A stretch of DNA of 64,000 bases from Branchiostoma floridae (lineage: Eukaryota; Chordata; Leptocardii; Amphioxiformes; Branchiostomatidae): positions 24,754,320 through 24,818,319 of the forward strand of contig NC_049979.1 in assembly GCF_000003815.2 (NCBI RefSeq), written 5' to 3'. The notes below the pieces were generated by a model. It was not told where the DNA came from, ran no database searches, and saw nothing but the letters and a program-made list of their open reading frames with translations. The translations under genes and the position numbers were made by a program. The stretch's first letter is position 1; each line of letters starts with the position of its first letter. Positions 32,167 through 45,800 of the stretch are shown in pieces.

Positions 32167-35100
32167 CTGAGAAAGAGAGAAAAAACAAGATTCTATATAT
32201 AGATATAAAAACATTTTCTCCACACTATATATCAAAGAAGTTGTTCGTATGAAAGTGTGACAAATATGCAAACTGTAACAAATTTGTAATCAATTTGACA
32301 ATCAATTTGACAATCAATGGAGTTCTGGAAGACAACAAGACTCCACTGACAAGATGGGTGAAAGTATTTATGTTTAGAATATCATTATACCATTCTACTA
32401 TAATATGCATCTACAAAATAATCGAAAGCGCATATCTTTGTAGCAAAGCAATTCTATAATTATTTCTAATAATTTTATTAATAGCAATCATTAGATTCCT
32501 GGCAACTAGAAGAGCATCCAGTTTGTATTTATCTTTTTAGTATATCGCCATACCATACTCAGGCATAACGTCAACACCATTTCCCTAAAACAGGCAATCG
32601 GGAAATTCATACGTCAGGGGTGCTACAGAAATAAAAAAAATAGTTTTAAATATGAATTTCCGATTTCTATACTATCTGAAGAAATTCTGCAATTCCCAAT
32701 TACGATATCATCTGCCGACTAGATATTGTTGATTCAGTTTTTGTATTTTCTTCTTCTTCTTTTGTATTCTTTCTTTTGTTTTGAATATACAGTAGAAGCC
32801 AGTTAATGGCGCAACGGGTTAACGCACACTTCTGATAACTGCACAGAATCCTCAAATACCAAACTGGCCCGGTCCATCCAGATAACTTCGCATCATTGCA
32901 CCAGCCGGATAATTGCACGAAAATCACTGACAAATAGGCCGTCAATTAAGCGGCTTCTACTGTACAACAAATCCGATTTCATTCATGTGAGTGAGATCTG
33001 TTGTGAATCTACACGAGCCCCAAGCGCTTACCGTCGTAATCTATTTTGCCGTCACCGTCTTGGTCAACTTCCCCTATCATGTCATCCACTGTGAAGTAAA
33101 GGGAACACAGATGTCAATATGGTCTGGCCAGCGATCTAAAAATCAATAACCAGTTACCAGGCACCCCATGGTAAAGCCAACAGAGCTACTCCGACTACAT
33201 GAGAAAATTTAAGTCGGATGGTCTTCCGGAATGAACAGAAATCGGAATCATGTGCTACATGTACGTGACGTGATGTTGCCTGGGTGAGTAGACAAATGCA
33301 AGTATAGCATTGCTGCTTTCCCTAACGGTTACACCAAGCAAACAGCAGTCTGGAGACCTCATACCTCCATGAAATGTTAAGAGACTTGGCAAATTTATTC
33401 TTTTATCTGATCTCATTGATTATGGAAATGAGGCTGTGATTGTCATGATATATTCAACTCATTATGGTCTTCGTAAACAAAAATGCATATATTGTATGTG
33501 TAGAAGTCAATGTTTTTCACTGAATTATGCAAACGACTTGCACATTTACATAATCCATGCACCTTTGAATAACTTACACATGTCTCAAGTACATGAATGT
33601 CATTCCCACAGTTTGCCACAATGGAATTATAGCAATTCTATCTTCACTATGCACATTGTGCTCTTATTCGGCATAAATAATATCTGTTAATGTTTCACCA
33701 GCCATACGGTATATACGTTACGTTCCTACTACATGCACATAATTTCCCATGTAACTTACTTTCTACTTGTCCAATTTCAAACAAAAGAAGGAAGGGGAAT
33801 AAAAAAATGTAGCAGAGGAACCGCGGGTCCAAAAATCCGATGATCACTGGAAGCTTTGTTGTGAATGACAGATGCACTAATGACGTATTGTTACCTTCCT
33901 CTTCGGTCAGATCTTGTCCCAGGCAGTTCAAGACTTGTCTAAGGTCCGAAGAAGTAATGTACCCGTTCCCTTCCTTGTCAAACAACTTAAAGGCTTCCCT
34001 AAGTTCTCCTTCCTCGTCCTCGGGCAGACAGACTTCCGCCTCTGCCTTGAGAATGGACGACAGAATCACCACGAAGTCTTCAAACTGGATAGTCATGCCA
34101 CCTGGGATGAAGGTACAGAAAACATTTTTCAATCTTGTTCAATCTATCGGGAATATCTTAGTGTAGCTGTGGTCTCGTATAATATTACTATATTTGCATT
34201 CGAAGTTGCCATCATGTTAAGTTGTCCATAATCTATACGCATGGCTATCTTGATCATCGACGTCCTTTACTTGAATTCTATAGCGTGTGCCATTAATGTA
34301 ATAGATTGCCTAAATGTGTTCATAATTATTTGTTAAAGTGTTGAAATCAACAAGTAAAAACTTTAAATATAGCTGACTTGGACTTGTCCCTTTGATGTAA
34401 CTTGTTTTGTTTGTCGGGCTGTTAGTATCACTTTTACTACTGTAACACTTGTTCACTTCTTGCCTCGTTAGTTGTGATGCCACGTTTTGTCACTTCAAAT
34501 TTTATTACGACGTTAATGGTGTCTACGTTGAAAATTTAGCCATCTTGTTTTTTTACCCATCTTGTTTTTCTTCGCGCTATCTCATTATTTTTGCACTCTG
34601 CATAGGATATCATCCATAAAATGTACTTGCTGCGGCCTAACGGAAATTTCGTGGCGCTCACATATCACTATGCTCTAGTATACCAGGAAGTCAACTGATA
34701 AATAAACAGAAAAGCCAGTTTTGAACACCATGTGAAGGACAAAGGAAGGCACGTGGTAGTAAATCCACAGCACACATAAGGTGTCAATTGATATAGGGAA
34801 GACGTAATAAGAATTATACTTTTGCTAAGCAGCGGCCCGATTTAAACCCGGACGATATCTGCACGGACAAAAATTACGGGTGAGTGGAAACGGATTTAGC
34901 AGATATACATCATAAACAGAAAGATACCCCATCTCATTACTGGCAATAGGTAGCACCATAAATCCTCATTCCAGCTATCACACATGCAGAACTTAAGACT
35001 ATAACGCCTCTACAAACGACCCATTCGATTCCCAATATCACTGCTGTAAGCCGACACCATTTTTGCGTGGAAATTGAAAGAACTGAAATGACCAAAATGT

Positions 35101-38100
35101 ATTGGTGACCCCATCACAAAGGTGGTTAGACAGACATAGGTCAATATACTTGGCATATGCAATTATGTACTTTGTATAACACCGACAACTGTTATGGGTG
35201 ATAAGGTTGTCAAAGTGTGTGCGTCTGGGTAGTTATTCATTTTTATAGTCAAACAGAACGGCAAAAAATTGTCAGAGAAAAGATCTCCCATACAGTTTAT
35301 TCTGATCAACAGGAATCCGTTGTCAATTCTATTGGGGCTCACTTTGAACAAACCGAAAATATATATAGCGTATTTGCTATTTGAAACGTCTAACCAGTTA
35401 TTGAAAACAATGGAATTATACAATTTCCTCATTAATTATGCAAGTTAGGTCACATTTGCATACCATGTATATCATTATAAGCATCTTTGCCAAAGCTACC
35501 TGCATGCCTAAAATGATGTCAATCCGTCGATCGTTTTCTGCAGTTATCCTCTTTGAAATGTCTTGACAAAAACGCCCCTGCAGTTCCAAAATTAAACTTT
35601 AGGGGGCTGAAACTTTCCCCACTTTGTCATGACACTGAAAGTTATCTACCACCCAAATGTCAAAACCATATCATATCCGGGACAAGAGATGCCCGAAAAA
35701 AACTGCTATGATAGAATGTTCTCATTAATTATGCAAATGTACTCAAATTATGCATAATTAGTACTTCATTTTGTACAACATTGTCTAAGGTATCTACATA
35801 CAAAAATCATGCAAATCTGTTGTTCCCTTCTTGAGTTATCGTCTTCAGAAGTTTCTGACAAAAATGCCCCTGCTATCCCAAAACTAGCCGCTAAGGGGGC
35901 CCAAACTTATGTCACTAATTCCTGAGCACAAGAGCTATCTAACACCCAAAAATCGTCACCGTAGCTTGTTCAGAACATAAGATAGCAGCACCGGACGTTG
36001 CGCTGCAGTACCAAGGAAAGCCGCTAGGGGGCTTAAAATCTAGTCATTTCCAGCTGTCATCACACACTACCAACACACCAAGTATGAAACTAATCCACCC
36101 AGCCGTTCTTGAGTTATTTTCTTGACAGACAAACGCAGTGTGGAAGATAACCTCCATGACATTTCATGGAGGCAATTGGCAGTTCCGTTCAATGTCGATG
36201 TATAGAGAGCAGAGGATGTTACAGCGTGCGATAAAGATCGTTTCTTGGTCACGGCAACTCGTTTCGTTTAGAAGGACTCTCTCTCTCCCTCTCTCTCATC
36301 CCTCTCTCTCTCTCTCTCTAAGTCTCTCTCTCTCATTCTCTCTCTCTTTCGACTTCTCTTCACTAAGAGGAGGATTGTTTTCAAGTTTGGACCCGACAGC
36401 AAACATCATCGACATTGATGAGCTGCCAAAACGACATACATAATTGCACCCCATTGATATAAGTACAATAACTGCATATGTTGAATATACATGTCATGAA
36501 GTACAAGATTTTAGCATGAAAGCTCATCTGTGTTGACGTAGTACATACAGTCAAACCTGTCTATAGCGGCCACTCAAGGGACTGGTCAAAATTGGCCACT
36601 ATAGAGAGGTGGTCCCTATAGAGAATATGCTAATTAATTGACCACAAGCAATAAGTTACACGTGGTTTTAGTACCCACTGATCTTTATTCACATAATACA
36701 GTACTGTACATGTACTGCAATGATTTTTACACTATATGTATTAAGAAAATAAAAGCTATAAAAAGTTTTAAATGTTCTACAGTTTATATTGTCTGAAGAG
36801 ACCGGTATCGTCATATTTCTTTGATTTTTCGTCTTGTATCCTTTGATACTTCGCCGTCCGTGTGTTCCCTCCCGCGTTCACACGTCAGGTTCGCCCATTA
36901 TGCTAATGTGGTACTCACAAGAAAAGTCTCGTCATTTTAGACTTATCTCTTAATAAATGTAAGAAAAATCCACCATAGCCTGAAGTTCATATCATTTTGT
37001 CTTTGTAACAATTCATTCAGAAAGTTTTTGTGATGAAAATTAACCTAAGCGGTAGTGTATTAGAACGTATCTTTAACGCAATTTACCTCCGTAATATTGG
37101 TGTCGTCTATTGACCTTATATGACCTCGTTTGTCGGCGGGTATGGGTAGCGCCAGTTTACGAAGTTTTGTTTTGAAAATAAATCAAAGAGGTTTTAAATC
37201 CGGCGTAGGGTGATCATACGGCAGCTGTATATAGCCGATCGCGTGCCGAAACATAGATCAGCGGTCCGCGTGGCCGTTATCGGCAGTGTTTTTGTACCTG
37301 CGGGACCGGAAATCGTGTGGCCGTGGCCGCGTTGGACAGGTGGCCGCTAAGCCTATTTCTTAATCATTACGAATCCAAGGGACCGACAAAAAGTGGCCAC
37401 TATGGGCAGGTGGCCGTTATGCAAAGGTGGTCGCTAATACAGGTTTGACTGTATTGAAGATTTCCACTGTCTTATAACACCACAATTAGCTTAACTCGAA
37501 TTTTCAGTCGCGTAGGATCTTTAAGAACCACAACATACAAACCTGTTTCAGACCTAAACGTACCCTACGACAGTGACTGGTGGCACCAAAAGACAAGACA
37601 AAGAAGGAGGATAAGTGTGGCGTAACATACCATGTCAGGGAAGAAATACCCCTGGTCCCAGCCAAGAATCATACATTGGGGAAACTGAGCGCTCGCTTAA
37701 GACTAGGTTCTTGGAGCACAGGAGAAAGAGTTCGGCCTCGTCGTAGGTGTCACAGCACATTCATATTGAGTCACCGGGACATTTCATCATCTTGGACAAA
37801 GTACAAATATTGGACACCGAAACCGGATTACTTTGCGAGGGGGGTAAAGGAGGCCATCTACATAAGGGCACACCAGCCGACACTCAACAGAGACGGGGGC
37901 CGATATCGCTTGTCAGGCATTTATGATTCGTTACTCGAATCACGTGTCTCTAAGTCACGTGATCAGAGTAACTGAATCATCATTCCTGAAGAAAGTCGAC
38001 GGAAGTGCGACTGAAAATTCGAGGTAAGCTAATTTTGGTGTTGTAAGACAGTGGAAAATCCTCAATAAATACAAGCTTTTGACGATGCTGAAGCTATGGT

Positions 38101-41100
38101 GCTACTTTGATCCCCAATATTGCTGTTATCAATTGTGTCAGACCAAAAGGGTTGCAGGAGAGGGACTTTTCAGTCAAAGAAATAATTGAAGAAGTCAAGG
38201 TCGATGTACATATTTGCTCACATAAACGTGTAAGACTGCCTTGCATTTCCTGGAATGATGGAAAGCAGATTGGATCAGTGCTTAAGTATCAACCTAGGTG
38301 CCTACAGTACACTTTGATAGTACGTGAAAATGTCACGATGTTGTACACTATCAACGACTGGGTATTCACATCTTTCAACCCACTAATCACTACAACTTGT
38401 GTGTTAAATATTGGAAATAGATAGTTGTATTATCGCGATTAATTTCATGCAAATAACATAAATATTTACATGAAATATTGTTACTGGTTTTAGATTTTGA
38501 TTTGGAAGAAACGCTTAAAATTTGTACCATCAGGATCAATTTCATGCAGGAGTTCTCTCAGGTCTTCCTCTGACGTGAATTGCCCCATGTCCCTCATAGC
38601 TGTCCATAGTTCCTCCAGGCTGATCATACCATCGCCATCTTTGTCGAATAAGTTGAAGGCGTCACGATATTCTGTGGAAAATTGAAGATAAATAGAACTT
38701 TATAAACATAGCATCTACAAATCGTGCCGTTTGTGACCTTGTGACCTTTGCCAAGAAGCTAACGTTTTCTCATTGCGAATTTTGGTACTGCATCGGAGGT
38801 TCAAAGTTGGAGGTAACATTTTCCGTGCCAGGTGCCAGGTGCGTAAACTTGTAGTAGTGGATTGGTCTTGAGGAAGAGATTTCGTTTGGGCTTCCTGCGA
38901 CTTGTTTTGAACTGCAGTGTTGCTATCTTTGGAAGGGAATACCTCGAGCAAGGGTTGGTGGATTTGCATTGTTTCTGGTATGTACATACTTTAGCCTTAG
39001 GTGATGATTAATATTATGAAACGTATAATATGGATATATGGGCTTCATTTACATCATTAATGAAGAGAATGTATTGACAGCTAGAAATCGAATTTGTATA
39101 TGGAAGAAAAGTGCTGAGAGGAGTTGGTGCTAAAATTGTAGTTTCCTTCAGCACATATACATGTATGCAGGCCACTGTTATGTTCAGATTTTATGGTTTT
39201 GACATTGAAAAGACTTGATAAAATGAGATTGATATAAAAGAATTGATGTATGGTATGTCCATTCGCGTTCATCTGTCAAACCTAGATATTTTCAATTCAT
39301 GAAAGAGGCCAGCCACCCACAAGTCAAACGTATGAAATAATGAAAGCTCAGGCAAACTTCTTGACTTGGCATTTCTAAAATTGTTCACCACATTATCTAA
39401 CCTTGCATTCGGCACAACAGTGTATTTCATGAAAATCCCACTTTGCCGCCAGCAGGGCAAGATTGACGAGACGGTCTAGGTGCTTCCCTTTTTGCCGCTA
39501 TGAACAAATGTGATGTATTATCCTACTCTATGGATTATTCGCCACAGGAGTCATATAAAGGTCTGGTTTAGCTTCCATTCATCATCTAGTATTGCGTCTC
39601 TTTTTCAAGTTTGTAGTTATTCTAGGAAAAATATATTCATTAGTCAATGACGCCATGTACGAGCTCCCCCAGAGCGCCATTGTTGNNNNNNNNNNNNNNN
39701 NNNNNNNNNNNNNNNNNNNNNNNNNNNNNNNNNNNNNNNNNNNNNNNNNNNNNNNNNNNNNNNNNNNNNNNNNNNNNNNNNNNNNATCTTTCAATTTTGG
39801 CAGTATTATTACTTCCATGAAATATTCATGGCGGATACATTCCCGGCTGCTTTTGTCTGTCTGTTGGTCAACAGTGGCTCAATGCATTTGTTTTATGCTT
39901 GTTGTGTTGGTAGGAAGTGCATGAAAATGGACATGATCAGATTGTAGCGGAACGTCCGTGTTTGATACCTCGTGCTCGAAACAAGCTAATGTCACGATTT
40001 GGGGGTGTTAGATAGCTCTTGTTCTCATCAAAAAGTGACATAAGTTTTGGAATTTCAGGTGCATTTTGTCAAAAAGAAAGAAATTTCATGATTTTAGGTA
40101 GCTCAGCCAAAGATGTACAAAATGAATTACAAAATAAGCAAAATAGGAGGACATTTGCATGATTAATGAGAATATTCTATTATGGCAGTTTCTTATGTGT
40201 ATCTCTTGTCCCGGACATTTAGCACATAGCTTTTGATGTCTGGACAAGGCGAAATAGGTTTTCACTAGCATCTAATTTGGAACTGCAGGGAAATCTTTGT
40301 CAAAACATTTCAAAGAAGATAATTGAAAAAAGGAACGTCCGGTTTCCATCATTTTAGCTGAGGCAAAGTTGTACACAATGATATGCATATTATGGAAATG
40401 AGGACCTACTTTATGATTTCATTATTCCATAGCTGAACTTCAACATATGTAACACAGGTAATTCATGATAGCTGGAACGTGAATAGATACCAAACATGAA
40501 AAGAAGATACATAATTTGACACAAAGCCACTTCATGATAAATAATGGTAACCTTATACTCTCTCATGTGACATGTGAATACCACCATGCATAGGTAATGC
40601 AAGTGTGTCATTGGCATATAACCTATTTCATGTGGGTATGAGGTCATTCGATTTATTAGTTTCTTCATATTTCAGTCTTTTTTCTATTCTAGTACGCTGG
40701 GCTGCCTAAGGCATAGCAATCTTAAAGCAACATTATCAAGTTTTCTCTCAATATCAAGAACCGAGCACATTTAGGCTCGTTATCCCGCTGTGATGATTCT
40801 GCTTTAGAAACAGAAACACAAGGACAACATTTGATTTACATGTGCTACATGTCGGATAATCTCCTATAGATATTATTTTTACCAATTCTCAATTTCCTAC
40901 CGTTATTGTGTTTGCAAATTGATATCTAATAAATTACACGAGCCTTGTCAAACCATGTCTCGTGGGAGATATAGCTTTACATTCCGGAGGTTGGTTGGAA
41001 GATGAAAGAATAAGATGCGTATATCGCATTGAAAATGGAATAGGGAATCGTCTCTCTCACTATTTCTTTAAAATTTCACCATGATTATTACACCGACTGT

Positions 41101-42816
41101 TTCACATGAGAAAGTTTGGCCGTAAAAACAAACGAGAACAAAAAAATGAAGAGGGATATGTTAGGTTTCACTTGATATTAGAGAAGGAAACATTTGAACA
41201 TGACAGGTCTTATAATCATTACAGCCACTCGCACAATGACGGGAGCATCCGGGAGCATCTTATTATTTGCTAAGGGACTTCCCATGTCCTTCATGTATCC
41301 TTTGGTGCCCGGGCAGCAGATGACATAGAAATATCTCCGGCTGGATAGTATCGTAAAGCTTGCATGCATAAAAGACATGACAAAAATTGTTAACTCTTGC
41401 TTAAGTGTCACTTGTAATGGTAAATTGTTTTTCTAACTAACATTACCACAATTAACGGTCGCAGGCATACCGCGCCATACGCCCTCGTGCGTTCAATCTG
41501 CATGAAACACTAAATTTTCGGCGTTCCTGCCGGCACAGCGCTGCTGAAGGGCTCAGAGGTCGTCCCTAACGACGCAGTGATTTATCTCCAGGTTTTCAGA
41601 CCTGCTATCACCTCATTCCGTCTCAGACTGGCATTCCTGGTCCCAGGCTGTTTTATGTCGAAGGACCTACTAGCTACATGGCAGTTTATTCTTATGTAGG
41701 AGGGGTACATGCACCCTATACATTCTTTTTACTTTATACACTCTTATCCCTTTTATTTGATACCCGCTGTAATTACCCTTTATGTGGGTACTGCGTGTTA
41801 TGTATTTCAAGGTGATCTCATCGTCTATATTCACATCTCAATGACTGTCGGGCGGGCAGACATCGCACCGCGCAGTAACAAGAAATAATGTCCCCTCCAA
41901 CAAACTAAAATCAAAGCTGCTTTGCACTGAATACTTGGAGGCTACCGGTGACCTCCAGGAGGAAGAGTAGTGTAGCACGAATGGAGATCTTAATGAAAAT
42001 AAAATAAACCAAAGTAACCGCTGTGACAAGGCAACCTTTTGTAAGATCATCTCATTTTTTTTAATTTGTGGCATCCAGGGCGATTTGTGTCATCCCTGAA
42101 AGCTGATGTAACTTGTTACTTAGTACCTTAGAGCCCTTATTTTATGTCCTGAGGGTCATGTTTATGAACATGAGAATCCAAGTAAATCAGATTATAATGG
42201 CGGTAATTATAAAACACAGTAGCATCATTGGTACTGAAACACGTGCACTGAAACAAGCAATACGTAACCATTTCACACAAAATAAGCGCTCCAAATAAAG
42301 AGCAGGTAGAGAGAAGTATGAAAACCCCAGTGCCACTGACGGGTTTTCGTATTAAAAGAATGTGGTTAGAACCGGTGAAATGTGACGGTCATTACATTAT
42401 TAAGTAACTGTAGCTCCTAATGCATTTGAAACGGAATTGTAGTCTCTGCAATGTACGTCGTAATTAAACAGTGGTACAATGAGGTATCTCACCGGTCCAA
42501 GGTTGAGATCCCAACCCAGCGCCTTATCACGTTCATTTCCCTCCGTCTGTCCCAAATTGATACCTGCTACAGGGAACCGCAACACTCATGAAAATCAATA
42601 AACTTCAACCTTCAGCTCCCAATTGTGCAAGCAGCCAAGCATCGCACCATGGCGTGAGAAAATGTCTCCAGATCATTCCAATACCCTTCACATATGTGCA
42701 GACAAGCGGCAAACAGAACATGAGGGTTTTGTCCCTGTTTCTAGTCTTATTCATAGAAAGTCCCATATATACTGTATGTATTTATCTCCCTCTCTCTCTC
42801 TCTATCTCTCTCTCTC

Positions 42817-42881
<65 letters not shown>

Positions 42882-45800
42882 TTTATTTGCAAGTCTATGC
42901 CCGTAGGCTAATTGCAAGTACAAGAGATGGTGCATATGAATGTATAACAATGGATTGTAATAAATACAATTCTACAAAGAGACTACTGTAATACTAGTGT
43001 TGACTATATCTAGATAGGTTGGGTTTGAATTCTTTTTTGGAAGCAGAGGAAGACATGTGTGTCCCGCGATAGGTAACTTAAGTTTTTCTTGTAAAGGATA
43101 AGCATTTTAGCTCTTGGTGTGAGATCTCCAGGTTGGTTGAGTAAGAAATTTGACTTGACGATGGCCCGTAGAGGCATCCCCAGCTTGGTATGTTGTACTA
43201 ACACTTACATAGTCAGATATGCCCGCCAGGGAAGAGGGAACCATTGAGTAGCTAATTAGTATTCTGCACTTGTCCTCCGTGCTGTATGTTATTCCGGATG
43301 GACTTACATCGACTGATGGAGATTTGGTGAGATTGGAGGTAAAATGGGGTCGATGATATCACGATATTCTAGCGCTACAAGACACTTTTTTTACTGTAAG
43401 ATGAATTTTCTTAAATGTCAGAGATCAATCGAACTTTTAAAAACACAGAAACGATTACGAAATGTTAGAAATGTATCACTGGTTAAATCCACATAGGACT
43501 TCTTCTACAACAAAGGCGCTAAAGTGCAGCTTGGTTGGTACATGCAGGTAACCAATGAAAGAGCAACAGATAACAAAAAGTCACGAAGAAGGGAAAGTTG
43601 AAACCGCAAAAATAAAAAAAACATGGTCAGAAATATCTAGACATACACATATCAGGTTTCAGCTGTGTTCCTGCATATTCTTCAACTCTGCTAAGTGCTA
43701 CATGTGCGATGGTTCTTACTTAGTCCAGTCCTTTGTTGGGTGGTGAATACCGGGCACGGTCACGCATCCCAGCTTACGTAGATACTTTCTAATGGAGCGC
43801 AACTAGCATTCACGTGATGTTACTTTGGCACGAAGGCAGCATTTTTCTTTCCTGGCAGACGCTTAAAAGCTTTCAAATGACGTTCCAGTCGAAACAGTGA
43901 CGTTAAGCTATTTAACGTTATTGGTAAAACGTAACGTCTACGGACTGGGGTAGCGAAGATAGCTAGGCGCGCAAAATGACTACCATATTTGATGCAAGTT
44001 CTGGAATCACTTAATCTATCTTTCGCAGCCTGTTAAAATGTAACCAACAGCCAGCCAACCTACCAACCGACTGATAAACCTTTATTGACGTCAAGACACA
44101 GATGTATCTTTTTTTGAAAGTAGATTTCCAAAGAAATGTTTTAATCAATTTTCAGTTTCATTTTACAATCTGCCTACCCCTGGATTGAAATGACCCCTCC
44201 ACCTTCATGGCGCAAATACCGTTAGACTTTGAGCTGTTTGGCAGTTTGACTGACAGCCTCCTAACCCAGTCTTCCTTGGAAGATTGCGTACAGTGACCAA
44301 AGCTGATATCTGAAATTGCCGTGAGAAGCCACACCTGAATGAACGACCAACCTAATCTGTCATGACGTTTTAGTTTGACCGTCTGATGTCTCACCAGGTT
44401 AATCTTATACAGTCAGCTTCAGTTCTCCGTGTGCGTTCATCGCTCATGGGAGTAGTGAAACATCGATCGACTGGTTCTGCTAAATCCCCTGCAGAACCAC
44501 TTATAGCCATGTACAGAACTTTACATCGTGTTAGTCTGAGGGAGTGAAGCTTAGAACAGTCCCACCATTGTGATTTATATCAGTTCATGGCGTTACGTAC
44601 GTACATTGCCGGTTTAAGTGTGCAGAGGTCATGTGCATTGCGATGAGCAACTGAAATGTTATTTTGATTCAAAGAATGTCCAGGGCTATAGAATGTTGAA
44701 AATGAAACCTTCGTAGTTTTCAGGGAACGTTTTAATGATAAGTAGATTTCCACGACCCCATACCTTCGTCAAATGATTTTAACTTTCACGACTATTTGTA
44801 TTTTGTGTGCTTTTCATATACATGTAGGGTCCCCATTTCATAAATCCTATCGGTGACCATCTCCTCCACCCGATCGAATAACAGGAGTAGAATATATCAT
44901 CTTAAGGAAGAAGGCTATTCCGGTTGGGAATTTAAAGCGACCGCCCCCCACAAATCAGGAAATAAATACATAGATTACTGTAAAAGATGACAGAGTAAAC
45001 AAATGGATAATTACCTATTAATCTGCAAAGATTTACCTGAATGTCCAAACATGAAATTTTACCAAAAAGATTGATATTACCTTGCCGACTGTCGGTAAAT
45101 TCGCCGACTCAGACTTGCCCCGTAGTGCTAAAGCTGCGCACTATCCCTGCGCTACCGCCAATATTATGATGCAAAAATACCCGCTCGCAAACTAAAAAAT
45201 CTCACGAGCTGCCGCTTTGACCAAACTCGCGAAATTAAGTGCTCGCAATAATAAACGAACTTATATTACAGTATTACACGAAAGAGATTTTAAGGTTCGT
45301 TTTGTATCATTTCAAGAATATCTTTCTGTATGTTAGAAACTGTTGTACAGGGGATATTCACATGTGAAAGAACCAGTTATGAACAGTACGCTCCCCGTTA
45401 ATAGCAAAATTAAAGAAATTGTACTTCTAAGTTCTACGCCCATCCAACACTCCTACCCGGTAGAGTGTAATTATGTCTACCTGATAGCAAATCAATGATG
45501 AGCTGTCGTCTGTGGTTCCGGGAATCTGTTATTACATGCTCCTACTTTTGACAAGACGGATATGGTCGTGGCTGTGTTCTAGGTATCTAGGTAATTATTA
45601 TGTAGTCCCACTGCCGGTTGGAGGTAGGATGCCCACGTTCTGACTATCAACCTCGTTGAAGATCTACATCTGTGACAAATCTGGACTGCAGACCATGTTT
45701 TGACACAGTGCGACAAGTACAAGAGCATCTGCTGCAACGTGGCGTTTCTTCGACAAGTCATAGTTTGATAATTTTGATAACTGTATAACAGTATCTGTAG

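Noticed and set aside
37580-37975. 131 codon ORF as a host gene starting MAPKDKTKKEDK
   Set aside because: The flanking frames show it is an interior piece of a Penelope-like element with stops and shifts.
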